The position numbers were made by a program, and so were the translations under genes. Source: Planctomycetota bacterium (GTDB lineage: Bacteria > Planctomycetota > SZUA-567 > H5-PLA8). Taken from it: a stretch of 64,000 nt of DNA. The stretch spans positions 1,599,393 to 1,663,392 of the forward strand of contig JABTUM010000002.1 of NCBI GenBank assembly GCA_015075375.1, given 5' to 3'. Positions within the stretch are counted from its first letter, which is position 1. Every line of letters starts with the position of its first letter. The notes beneath the pieces were generated by a model, which was not told the DNA's origin, ran no database searches, and saw only the letters and a list, made by a program, of their open reading frames with translations. Below are positions 14,898-21,832 of this stretch, in pieces.

Positions 14898-15991
14898 GCT
14901 CGAACTCCCCCTTCCGCCGAAGTTTCACGCAACTCCACAGGCACCCCGATCCGCACCGGCTTCAGGTGCGGGTGCCGCCTTCGAGCCTCCAGACGATCCA
15001 CCGCCAATTCCGCCATCTGCGCCGGATTCCAGACCACCGCCGGCTGCACGGCCTCGCCCCGAAAGAGCGGCAGCCAATCGCGCCGGTACTCCTGCTCCGT
15101 CGCCCAGCCCACGATCTCCAGCTCGCTGCCCACCCGGATGCCCAGTTCGCGCGCCACCGCCACCGCCTGCATCGCCACCTCGCGGTACAGCGCCACGATC
15201 CCGTCCGGACGATCGGGGCGCGTCAGGAGCCGCCGAGCCGCCTCGGCGCTCGCATCGCGCGGGCATTCGGCGATCCACTCCGGCGTCAGCCAGCGCCCGT
15301 GCTTCATCAACCCCGCCGCCGTACCCGCCACGCGCGCCAGGCTGTGCGAACTCCAACTCACCGGACCCAGCCACGCGATCCGCTTCCGTCCGCGCCGGAT
15401 CAGATGCTCCGCCGCAACCACCCCGCCCTGATAGCTGTCCTGAACCACCAGATCGATCGCCGCGCCGGCGTCCCACGCGTCCACCGCGACGGCCGGCAAG
15501 CCCGTCTCTTCGATCCCGCGCATGATCTCCCCGTCCACCGCGTCGACGATCAGCCCGCTCGCACGCGACGCCGTAAGCTGCCGCAGCACCGTCTGCCGGT
15601 TGCGCCCCTGCGAGCCCACGCCCAGCAGCGTCCAGTTCCGCCGCGCGGCCGCGCCCTGCAGCGACGAGAGCAACTCCTGGTGCAGCGGACTCCACTGCTC
15701 CGGCGACTCGCGCAGATCCGCCACGTAAACCAGCGGGCAGCCCAAATCTGGATCCGACGCGCGCGCCAGCACGCGGTAGCCCTTGCGCGCCTCGGCCGTC
15801 AAATAACCCTCGGCCTCCAGCTTCTTCAGCACCTGATGCCCCGTCTTCCGAGCCACCCCGTGCCGTTCGCACAATTCCCGCAGCGGCGGAAGGTATTGAC
15901 CCGGAGCGAACTGGCCCGTCACCAGCTTGCGCCGCAATGTGCTGAAAAGCCCCGCACTGACGCGCCCTGACGAAGCCTCGATTTCTGTCAT
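14894..15991 (-). CDS. GntR-HTH / LacI-type sugar-binding transcriptional regulator
   Basis: A 365-residue regulator joining a GntR winged helix (about residues 12-72; FAPGQYLPPLRELCERHG followed by V-A-R-K-T-G-H-Q-V-L-K-K-L-E-A-E-G-Y-L) to a LacI/periplasmic-binding-protein type effector domain (about 75-345; CPLVYVADLRES, A-S-G-L-I-V-D-A, R-R-G-R-K-R-I-A-W-L-G). This is the AraR-like arrangement used for sugar sensing. Its stop overlaps the Kelch gene start by 4 bp, so it probably controls that gene. A perfect inverted repeat 27 bp upstream is a likely operator. Confidence 0.92.
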   Translation of the reverse strand: MTEIEASSGRVSAGLFSTLRRKLVTGQFAPGQYLPPLRELCERHGVARKTGHQVLKKLEAEGYLTAEARKGYRVLARASDPDLGCPLVYVADLRESPEQWSPLHQELLSSLQGAAARRNWTLLGVGSQGRNRQTVLRQLTASRASGLIVDAVDGEIMRGIEETGLPAVAVDAWDAGAAIDLVVQDSYQGGVVAAEHLIRRGRKRIAWLGPVSWSSHSLARVAGTAAGLMKHGRWLTPEWIAECPRDASAEAARRLLTRPDRPDGIVALYREVAMQAVAVARELGIRVGSELEIVGWATEQEYRRDWLPLFRGEAVQPAVVWNPAQMAELAVDRLEARRRHPHLKPVRIGVPVELRETSAEGGVRA

Positions 15992-16017
15992 CTTGTTGTA
16001 TTCCTATTTGTACTACT

Positions 16018-16032
16018 GGTGTATCCTACACC
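16018..16032. promoter_or_regulatory. Candidate operator for the GntR/LacI-type regulator
   Basis: GGTGTA-TCC-TACACC is a perfect palindrome with 6-base arms and a 3-base centre. It lies 27 bp upstream of the regulator's ATG at 15991, where an autorepressing operator would be expected. Spacing and symmetry suit a dimeric winged-helix protein. No second copy was seen in the window. Confidence 0.5.
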
Positions 16033-16173
16033 GAGGCCCCATCGGCAGCGCCGAAAATTCGATCAGATCCTCAAGTTTGTTTTAAACTGAAGATAAATAA
16101 AGCTTTACAACTATGCCATCCAGCTAGACCAAGCACGATAAGCAGGCTCGAACCATACCTACTACAATGCTAA

Positions 16174-16785
16174 TTAAAGTCCTCCGGACGACCGCCGCGC
16201 CGCCTCGAACCAGAACCACGCGCCGACCCAGATCCAGAACCAGCTTACGCAAAGCGCGACCAGCTTCAGCAACGGCCCGGCCGGCGCACCCGGCTCCGGC
16301 CGCGGCGTCAGCCGCCAAAGGCGCCACGCCAGGAAGCACGCCGCGTACGTCCAGACGTGGTTCCACGGGCAGAACGGGCAAAGCCACGCCAGCCCCAGCA
16401 GCAGCTTCCAGAAGTAGAAGGTGAATACCGACGCGATTCCCAGCCAGACGCTCAGCGTGCGCAGCACGTGATGCTCGTACGCCGGACCCAGACGCAGACC
16501 CGCGCGCCACCAGATCGCGCAGCCCGAATAAAAGGCCAGCCCCAGGATCGCGTTCGGCACGACGAACGCGCGCGCCTCCGGCGTGCGCAGCACCGCGTCG
16601 CAATCGATCCCCGGCGTCCACGAACACAAGCCCGAGCCCGGCGTCGCCCAGCCCGCGAAGAGCGCCGTGAAACGCCAGCTCAAGTAAAGCGTATCCGCTA
16701 CGGTAATCCCCAGGACGAGCCCCAGCCCGCGCGCAAGCCGCGAACGCCGCGCCGCAAGGTCCGCGGCCGAACGATCAGCGTCCAT
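16174..16785 (-). CDS. Vitamin K epoxide reductase family protein
   Basis: A 203-residue integral membrane VKOR homologue. It reoxidises thiol oxidases or DsbA-like proteins with quinone. The four key cysteines are C54 and C62 (LCSWTPGIDCDAVL) and the active-site pair C136-P-F-C139. There are about four to five membrane helices. ATG 16785 was chosen because an upstream open frame to 16995 overlaps the ferredoxin gene and is only Arg-rich noise. There is no fused thioredoxin domain. The gene overlaps the ferredoxin stop by 11 bp, so the two are coupled. Confidence 0.9.
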   Translation of the reverse strand: MDADRSAADLAARRSRLARGLGLVLGITVADTLYLSWRFTALFAGWATPGSGLCSWTPGIDCDAVLRTPEARAFVVPNAILGLAFYSGCAIWWRAGLRLGPAYEHHVLRTLSVWLGIASVFTFYFWKLLLGLAWLCPFCPWNHVWTYAACFLAWRLWRLTPRPEPGAPAGPLLKLVALCVSWFWIWVGAWFWFEAARRSSGGL

Positions 16786-17026
16786 CCGGCGCCGCGGTTC
16801 CGTCAGCGCCGATCGCATCCACCGGGCAGAACGCCAGCGCCTGCTTGCACGCTTCGACCTCTTCCGGCGTCTGCGGCTGGCGGTAGACGTACGAATACCC
16901 GCCGTCCTCGTGCCGCGTGAAGTTCGCCGGCGCCGTCTGCCGGCACAGGTCGCAATCGATGCACTGTTTATCGGTGAAGTACGCGCCCGGCGCATTCGCC
17001 TCGTAGCGTTCGGATACCTCAGCCAT
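16775..17026 (-). CDS. Small single-cluster ferredoxin
   Basis: An 83-residue ferredoxin starting at ATG 17026. Cluster ligands are C-I-D-C-D-L-C followed by a distant C-P in A-L-A-F-C-P-V-D-A-I, the pattern of a single [4Fe-4S] ferredoxin in which the second cluster has been lost. A fifth Cys (EACKQAL) lies before the last ligand. It is translationally coupled to the VKOR gene downstream, which suggests a link in electron transfer, although VKOR normally uses quinone. Confidence 0.9.
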   Translation of the reverse strand: MAEVSERYEANAPGAYFTDKQCIDCDLCRQTAPANFTRHEDGGYSYVYRQPQTPEEVEACKQALAFCPVDAIGADGTAAPDGR

Positions 17027-17417
17027 GCCCAAGCGCCCCGTGAACGAGCGCATTCTACTTCTCGCTACCCGTTGCGCACGGCGATAAAGGGCCTCCGCCT
17101 GGCTCTCCCTTCCCGCCCTCCCCGCCGTCCTCACCCCGCGGGGGCGAAGTAATACAGCCAGGGGCGTAAGCCCCTGGAAAGCGGCCCCCTCCCGCACCTG
17201 GAGCCCTGCAAGGGCGGCATAGAGCCATACCTAAAGCGCCCGCCTCTCGGTTGGGCGCGCTGCCCCGCACATATCTCCGATTGGTCTGGGCCAACCGCGC
17301 GCCACTGCGCAGCCGAAGGCTGCCTGTGCCGAGCGCCGATCTTGGGGAAAACAGCCGAAGAACAGACGCAAAGCGCGGGCGTGGCCCCGCGGAGCACGGG
17401 TGGATCAAACCGCGCGT
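17027..17417. other. Repeat-bearing intergenic region at the left edge of the array
   Basis: No gene seen. It contains repeat copy A1 and, at about 17264-17300, a decayed segment (CACATATCTCCGATTGGTCT) resembling the left end of repeat family C. Confidence 0.6.
17117..17246 (+). repeat. Repeat A, copy 1 (130 bp)
   Basis: Nearly identical to 20521-20650, in the same orientation. It contains three nested palindromes: CCCCGCGGGG, CCAGGGGC-GTAA-GCCCCTGG and GCCCT-GCA-AGGGC. It codes for nothing convincing. Confidence 0.9.
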
Positions 17418-18188
17418 CTATCCCGGATTCGTATTCGCCATCGGCTCTTCGTTGGCCTGTGCCGTCTGCCGCTGCGCCTCCAAATCCTGTCCCAGCGCCC
17501 AGTCCGCCTTAAGCATGGCGTAGCGCCAAGCGCGCCAGCCCAGCCATGCGGGGATCAAGCTGGTCAGGGTCGTGAACAGAATCGTGCCCACCACCAGAGC
17601 CAGTCGCGGGATAGGTTGCTGCACGCACAGGCTCCGCCGGCAAACGTCCAGAGCGAAGTAGAGTCCGCAGGACATGGCTAGAATGACCCATGCCGCCAGC
17701 GCGAGCATCGCCACGGCATCGCCCGGGAGGCTATCGTCGAAGCCGCTTTGGAAGGCCATGTAGACTCCGAAGCAGAAAGCCGCCGCGAATAGGTCCTGCA
17801 TGAAAAGTTGAAGCTTGGGCACGGGATGCGCTTCCGCGTAGCTCAGGCGCTCGGCCTTCCCTGACCTGTGTTGAAAGAACAGTACGATCCACCCGATGCC
17901 GCCCGTTCCACAAACTCCCGCACCCACTATAGCCAGAATGATCCAGGGCATACTCCCGGGCGACCCAGACATGAGAACGTACATCAGGAGTCCGAGCAGG
18001 AATCCGATGCCAAGGGTGATGACGAGGTACCCCACCAAGCCGTAGCTGAAAAGGACGATCGGACGCCCACGGTACTTGCTTTGCGCCAGTCTCCGTAAGC
18101 GCAGACGAATCAGCCAATAGCCCCAAAAGAAGAAGCCGGCGTAGAAGCCGATTCCAACCAACATGCCAATCAGGGTCATGGCCATCAT
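17418..18188 (-). CDS. Polytopic membrane protein, unknown
   Basis: A 256-residue protein with about six membrane spans, starting after a GGGAG at suitable spacing. The first span (MTLIGMLVGIGFYAGFFFWG) is followed by a basic loop and two more spans; later spans are around V-A-M-L-A-L-A-A-W-V-I-L and L-A-L-V-V-G-T-I-L-F. The C-terminal tail is polar (EAQRQTAQANEEP). I do not recognise the family. It is the first of five co-directional orphan genes separated by palindromic repeats. Confidence 0.75.
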   Translation of the reverse strand: MMAMTLIGMLVGIGFYAGFFFWGYWLIRLRLRRLAQSKYRGRPIVLFSYGLVGYLVITLGIGFLLGLLMYVLMSGSPGSMPWIILAIVGAGVCGTGGIGWIVLFFQHRSGKAERLSYAEAHPVPKLQLFMQDLFAAAFCFGVYMAFQSGFDDSLPGDAVAMLALAAWVILAMSCGLYFALDVCRRSLCVQQPIPRLALVVGTILFTTLTSLIPAWLGWRAWRYAMLKADWALGQDLEAQRQTAQANEEPMANTNPG

Positions 18189-18480
18189 AAGCGTTCTCCC
18201 GCGCTATAATGCTCAAGTACTCAAGAGCGTTTTCGACTTTTTCGCGGCATCGTTACACCACCCTCCGGCTTAGAACGCCGGGAACCGCATCTCTGAAGGT
18301 TGTATGGATCGAGAGCGATGCGAAGCTGCGCGTGCGCATGGCGGCACCTTGGCGTTGTTTTTTGCAACCTTTTGTACTCGATGGAAATCGTTTGTATCCA
18401 ATGCCGTGAACAATGCCAATCGCGAACCTATCGGCGCCCAGCCGACGTGCCGTTCGTCTGGGCCTCCCGCGGCGAAGCCC

Positions 18481-18745
18481 TCGCGCCTGAAAGGCGCTAT
18501 TAATGTAGCCAGGGACAACGCCCCTGGACAAACGCGCGACCCTGGGTTGCCGTGCCGTGGCCCGCCTTTTTCTCCCCCTTGCCAAGGGGGAGCCAGAGGG
18601 GGTGCCGTAGCCCTCCAACCCAGAAAGGGTTGAGCCCCCCCAATCCTCGCGCCTGAAAGGCGCTCTTAATGTAGCCAGGGGCAACGCCCCTGGACAAGCG
18701 CCCCACTCCGAACCCCAAGCCCTGAAAGGGCGAATTAAGATTAAA
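18481..18745 (+). repeat. Array of B palindromes (three units)
   Basis: Units at 18481-18534 and 18647-18700 are nearly identical: a short hairpin (GCGCCTGAAAGGCGC), an AT-rich link containing TTAATGTAG, then CCAGGGGC-AAC-GCCCCTGG. A third partial unit (CCCTGAAAGGG then AATTAAG) is at 18719-18745. A related CAACCC-AGAAA-GGGTTG hairpin lies between. The second hairpin shares its stem with repeat A but has a different loop. Confidence 0.85.
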
Positions 18746-18780
18746 CTCCGTGCCTCCTTCTCCCTCGGGAGAAGGTTGAA

Positions 18781-18953
18781 TAGTCCACACAAATCCCCGC
18801 TTTATCTGGGTGAGCTTGCGAACAAGAGGCGCAACCGAAGGCGGCAAACGTACGCCTGCGGACCCTGCCGTGAACTTACCCCGGTACCCCAGCCGCCTCG
18901 AGCCTCTTGTGCCTGAGGCACCCACACAAGCCTGCGGCTTGTATAGGCCACCC
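18781..18953 (+). repeat. C element, copy 1 (about 173 bp, inverted-repeat ends)
   Basis: Starts TAGTCCACACAAATC and ends CTTGTATAGGCCACCC. Left and right ends are imperfect inverted repeats that continue inward as GGGTGAGCTTGCGAACAAGAGGC against GCCTCTTGTGCCTGAGGCACCC. The centre is conserved among copies (GGCAAACGTACGCCTGCGGA, CTTACCCCGGTACCCCAGCC). The left-hand inner hairpin is weaker than in copy 3. Confidence 0.85.
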
Positions 18954-19033
18954 GCCGACTCATCTGTTGCAATCCTTTCAGGCTTCCGGTTCTTCGGGAG
19001 GCTTCACAATCGCTTGAGCCACCACAGACTCTC

Positions 19034-19327
19034 CTATTTTCTTCCTTTAATCCAATAGGGAGAGGAAGGATTGCAAGGCAATTCTTCGACCTGGCTCACC
19101 TTGTCGCCTACCAAAAATATTCTGTAAGGAGCAGGCTTTTGGTAGATTCCCTTTACCCTGTAAAATAGTCTGACCACAAATAAATCTCCCTTTTTGTCAA
19201 TAATTCTCATTTCCCCTATTTCAAGATCTCGCTCTGTCCGCGCTAAATACTCTCGTATTACCCTGCATGGAGAAGTTTCATAAACACCAAATGAAAGAAT
19301 CGATAGCAGGTTTCTCCAAATCAACAT
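19034..19327 (-). CDS. Small orphan protein
   Basis: A 97-residue protein of unknown function, distinctly lower in GC than the rest of the window, which suggests transfer. It starts after AAGGA at good spacing. The N-terminus (MLIWRNLLSILSFG) is hydrophobic. The body looks like a small beta sheet (MRIIDKKGDLFVVRLFYRVK, then Y-R-I-F-L-V-G-D-K-V). No motif is recognised. It lies between C copy 1 and the D1 hairpin. Confidence 0.7.
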   Translation of the reverse strand: MLIWRNLLSILSFGVYETSPCRVIREYLARTERDLEIGEMRIIDKKGDLFVVRLFYRVKGIYQKPAPYRIFLVGDKVSQVEELPCNPSSPYWIKGRK

Positions 19328-19446
19328 TTATATTGTCCTTCCCAAATAGATGCCGACAATCATTAGACTGACTACAAATAACGCCTCATTAAATTCAAGG
19401 CTAGCCAACGCCTCAAGGAGAACAATTGGAATTGGCTGGCGGCCGG

Positions 19447-19506
19447 CAGCGGGTGCCACGGAGCAAGCGCCGTGAGCTTGCTCCGTGCCTCACCGACCGC
19501 GCACGC
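19447..19506 (+). repeat. D repeat, copy 1, with 12-bp stem
   Basis: Contains CACGGAGCAAGC-GCCGTGA-GCTTGCTCCGTG, a perfect 12-bp stem, followed by CCTCACCGACCGCGCACGC. The same layout recurs at 21938-21995. Confidence 0.85.
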
Positions 19507-19545
19507 TCAAACATCGCGCCCCTCCCACCCGATTGCGCTCGTCTC

Positions 19546-19597
19546 GCCTATTCTACTTTGCCTTCGACGGCTTCTTCATCCCCTGTTCCGCCACGCG
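19546..19597 (+). repeat. E direct repeat, copy 1 (52 bp)
   Basis: GCCTATTCTACTTTGCCTTC onward to CCGCCACGCG. Matches 19785-19836 at all but about four positions. The stretch before each copy also shares ACCG(A/G)CCGCGCACGC, so a larger block was duplicated and has drifted. Confidence 0.85.
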
Positions 19598-19784
19598 CTC
19601 GCCCTTGCCCGAAGCCCCGCAGGGCGCCACGGAGGGCGCGGAGCCCCTCGACCGTCTCCATCTAGAGCCCTGAAAGGGCGACCTAAAGCCACCCCGACCC
19701 GAAGAACACCGAGCGCCTCACCGGCCGCGCACGCGCAAGCCTCCACCCATTCATCCATCGCCACGCGCTCGCCCTCTGCCGCCC

Positions 19785-19836
19785 GCCTATTCTACTTTTC
19801 CTTCGGCGGCTCCTTCATCCCCTGTTCCGCCACGCG
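19785..19836 (+). repeat. E direct repeat, copy 2 (52 bp)
   Basis: Second copy of the E sequence, same orientation as copy 1, ending 28 bp before the stop codon of the next orphan gene. Confidence 0.85.
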
Positions 19837-19864
19837 ATGAGTTTTTGCGTGAGACGGGACGGTT

Positions 19865-20287
19865 CTAGAAAATCTTCGACGCAACATGCAACAGCGAATG
19901 TCCTTGGGGACATAATGCCACAAAACCTTCGACACCAACTCGAATCCCATTGACTTCGTCTACATCTCTCCAGTCTGAAACATTAATTTGGCGGAGTGAG
20001 TATGTTGAATCGCAGTCCAAGCATTTAACCTGTCCAATAGGAAGACCGACAAGATCAGGAACCAACATTCGCAATGCCGTATCGAAGCGATTAGGAACTT
20101 CGAGTACCTCGCCAAGTTTGAGATCGTGCTTAATCTCCATGAGCCAATCGAGGAAGTATTGATCCCTCTTTAGCTTATGGGCCGCCACCTGGACGCCCAA
20201 TTTGGAAACAATTTCACCAAATTCAAAATCAAATAATCCCCGCTCATCAGGATAGTCCGAATTCTGTGGACGAAATCGCAACTCCAT
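19865..20287 (-). CDS. Orphan protein with C-terminal zinc-ribbon-like cysteines
   Basis: A 140-residue protein I do not recognise, starting 7 bases after GGAG and lower in GC than the flanking core genes. Helical N-terminal half (LDWLMEIKHDLKLGEVLEVP). The C-terminal half carries C-L-D-C and C-P-Q-G-H, which could bind zinc. Part of the gene-repeat array; its stop abuts the E repeat and its start is 55 bp from the split C element. Confidence 0.72.
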   Translation of the reverse strand: MELRFRPQNSDYPDERGLFDFEFGEIVSKLGVQVAAHKLKRDQYFLDWLMEIKHDLKLGEVLEVPNRFDTALRMLVPDLVGLPIGQVKCLDCDSTYSLRQINVSDWRDVDEVNGIRVGVEGFVALCPQGHSLLHVASKIF

Positions 20288-20342
20288 TCTATTACTCCAT
20301 TCGGGGTCTAAGAAGAGAGTTGTCCCAACGCTTGCTGTTCAG

Positions 20343-20400
20343 CGGGTAGCCCGCACAAATCTCCGCTTTGTGTGGGTGAGCTTGCGAACAAGAGGCACAC
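20343..20400 (+). repeat. C element copy 2, left half
   Basis: CGGGTAGCCCGCACAAATCT and GTGTGGGTGAGCTTGCGAAC followed by AAGAGGC match the left ends of the other C copies. The expected centre does not follow; the sequence changes to unrelated DNA. Confidence 0.8.
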
Positions 20401-20520
20401 CGCAGGCCCCACGAAGTCACCTCTTAACACGACCACCGCCGAACAGCCACGAGCGGAAGCTGAAGGATGGACGGCGCGGGAGCCGAACCGATCCGCACAT
20501 CACGCGCGACCGATTCCCAC

Positions 20521-20650
20521 CCTCCCCGCCGTCCTCGCCCCGCGGGGGCGAAGTAATGCAGCCAGGGGCGTAAGCCCCTGGAAAGCGGCCCACTCCCGCA
20601 CCTGGAGCCCTGCAAGGGCGGCATAGAGCGGTACCTAAAGCGCCCGCCTC
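20521..20650 (+). repeat. Repeat A, copy 2 (130 bp)
   Basis: Second copy of the 17117-17246 sequence, differing at only a few positions, lying between the two halves of C copy 2. Confidence 0.9.
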
Positions 20651-20756
20651 CGCGAGAAACGCCCGAACCCCGGAAACGCGCCCGGCGCTGAGCACGTCCA
20701 CGCCTCATCCTTCCACGTACCCTTTAGGAACTGGTGCCACTCTCTGAAGCCGAACC

Positions 20757-20845
20757 TTCCGGGAGCTTACCCCGGAACCCCAGCCGCCTCTAGCCTCTTG
20801 TGCCTGAGGCACCCACACAAGCCTGCGGCTTGTATAGGCCACCCG
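20757..20845 (+). repeat. C element copy 2, right half
   Basis: From TTCCGGGAGCTTACCCCGG to CTTGTATAGGCCACCC, matching the right half of copies 1 and 3. It ends 8 bp from the stop codon of the next gene. Confidence 0.8.
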
Positions 20846-20852
20846 AGTTCGA

Positions 20853-21293
20853 TCACTTATGGCGCATGCGGACGCGAGACCATTCGATCCAATACTCAAA
20901 TGACTTTGGAGAGTCCTTTACTTTTTCCATATCTAAAATATCAGGAACTTTATACTCATTTGCATTAGCCCAAATCACAAATTCATCGGGAAGCATGACG
21001 GTATGTTCTTGGACATAGTGGCACAGCCCTTCGGGCCATGCCCACCGGCCATCCGTTAAGGTACAATGCCCCATCGACGCCTCTGGAATTCCACAACCGA
21101 ATCGACAATGAGAAAAGCCTAAGTACTCGAATAGAACTTTACCACTCCGTAGATAGTCAAGCAATTTATCCTTTAGAACTGGATCACAATTGCAACCGAC
21201 TAATGCTTCAGGAATGGGCAAAATTGAGCTTTCATCATCCTCTTCCTTCCAGAATCCGATCATGTTTATGGATGCGGTAGGAACCATTGCCAT
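20853..21293 (-). CDS. Orphan protein with Cys cluster and WPEG motif
   Basis: A 146-residue protein. ATG 21293 was chosen because GGAGG lies 7 bases upstream; that site falls at the very edge of C copy 3. Motifs: C-N-C-D near residue 24, G-x-S-x-C-R-F-G-C-G in the middle, then L-T-D-G-R-W-A-W-P-E-G-L-C-H-Y-V and L-P-D-E-F-V-I-W. I have a sense that this WPEG-HYV pattern recurs in uncharacterised proteins of other phyla, but cannot name the family. Lower GC than core genes. It fits exactly between C copies 2 and 3. Confidence 0.75.
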   Translation of the reverse strand: MAMVPTASINMIGFWKEEDDESSILPIPEALVGCNCDPVLKDKLLDYLRSGKVLFEYLGFSHCRFGCGIPEASMGHCTLTDGRWAWPEGLCHYVQEHTVMLPDEFVIWANANEYKVPDILDMEKVKDSPKSFEYWIEWSRVRMRHK

Positions 21294-21302
21294 CCTTGAC
21301 CC

Positions 21303-21488
21303 TCCGCGGGTAGCCCACACCAATCTCCGATTGGTGTGGGTGAGCTTGCAAACAAGAGGCGCAACCGAATGCGTCAAACGTACGCCTGCGGAACCTGCCG
21401 GGAGCTTACCCCGGTACCCCAGCCGCCTCTAGCCTCATGTGCCCGAGGCACCCACACAAGCCTGCGGCTTGTATGGGCTATCCGCGGA
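21303..21488 (+). repeat. C element, copy 3 (186 bp, best preserved)
   Basis: Ends are TCCGCGGGTAGCCCACAC and the reverse complement of TCCGCGGATAGCCCATAC. The left inner hairpin is CCCACACCAATC-TCC-GATTGGTGTGGG, perfect over 12 bp; the right one is ACAAGCC-TGC-GGCTTGT. It ends 9 bp from the stop of the following gene. Confidence 0.9.
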
Positions 21489-21496
21489 CGGTGAGA

Positions 21497-21832
21497 TTAT
21501 GAGGTTCGTTGTCGGTTCCATTCCGAAACAATTCTCGGGGTATCAAGGTCCTTCGTCGCAATGCTCAACTCGTCAGGGTCCACCAAATATTCAACAAACG
21601 ACACGGCAATCAATTCTTCCACGTCTGGTCCATATTCTGAGAAAGACTCGTCAAGAAACTTCACTATCGCTGCTCGGCCTTTTCCGTCGCCCAGTACGTA
21701 TCGGGTGACATCTGCTAAGAACACATGCGGCAACAATTCGTCGTTGTCTTTCATGTGCTCAGCCAAGATGTCGGCTACTTCTGCGCAATTATCTGCTAGA
21801 GCCCGACAAAACTCGGTCGTATTCATCCTCAT
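21497..21832 (-). CDS. Small acidic orphan protein, possibly immunity-type
   Basis: A 111-residue acidic protein. ATG 21832 follows GGAG by 9 bases; a start at 21856 is also possible. Mostly helical, with E-L-L-P-H-V-F-L-A-D-V-T-R-Y-V near residue 33 and V-E-E-L-I-A-V-S-F-V-E-Y-L near 72. The pattern recalls small DUF7674-like proteins found beside polymorphic toxins, but this is weak and no toxin is nearby. Low GC relative to core genes. Last gene of the array. Confidence 0.72.
   Translation of the reverse strand: MRMNTTEFCRALADNCAEVADILAEHMKDNDELLPHVFLADVTRYVLGDGKGRAAIVKFLDESFSEYGPDVEELIAVSFVEYLVDPDELSIATKDLDTPRIVSEWNRQRTS

Larger units (their letters stand above)
18189..19033. other. Repeat cluster between orphan genes
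   Basis: No gene seen. The space holds a run of B palindromes and one copy of the C element. Short open frames here (for example 18500-18925 minus) translate the palindromes and look spurious. Confidence 0.65.
19328..19864. other. Repeat cluster D/E between orphan genes
   Basis: No gene seen. Contains the D1 hairpin and two direct copies of a 52-bp sequence (E). Apparent open frames here are Arg/Pro/Ser-rich readings of repeats. Confidence 0.6.
20288..20852. other. Nested repeat region
   Basis: No gene seen. Holds a C element split in two, with repeat A copy 2 inside. Open frames covering it are readings of the repeats. Confidence 0.65.

Noticed and set aside
18481..21488. CRISPR array
   Set aside because: Repeats differ in length, spacing is irregular, genes lie between them and no cas gene is present.
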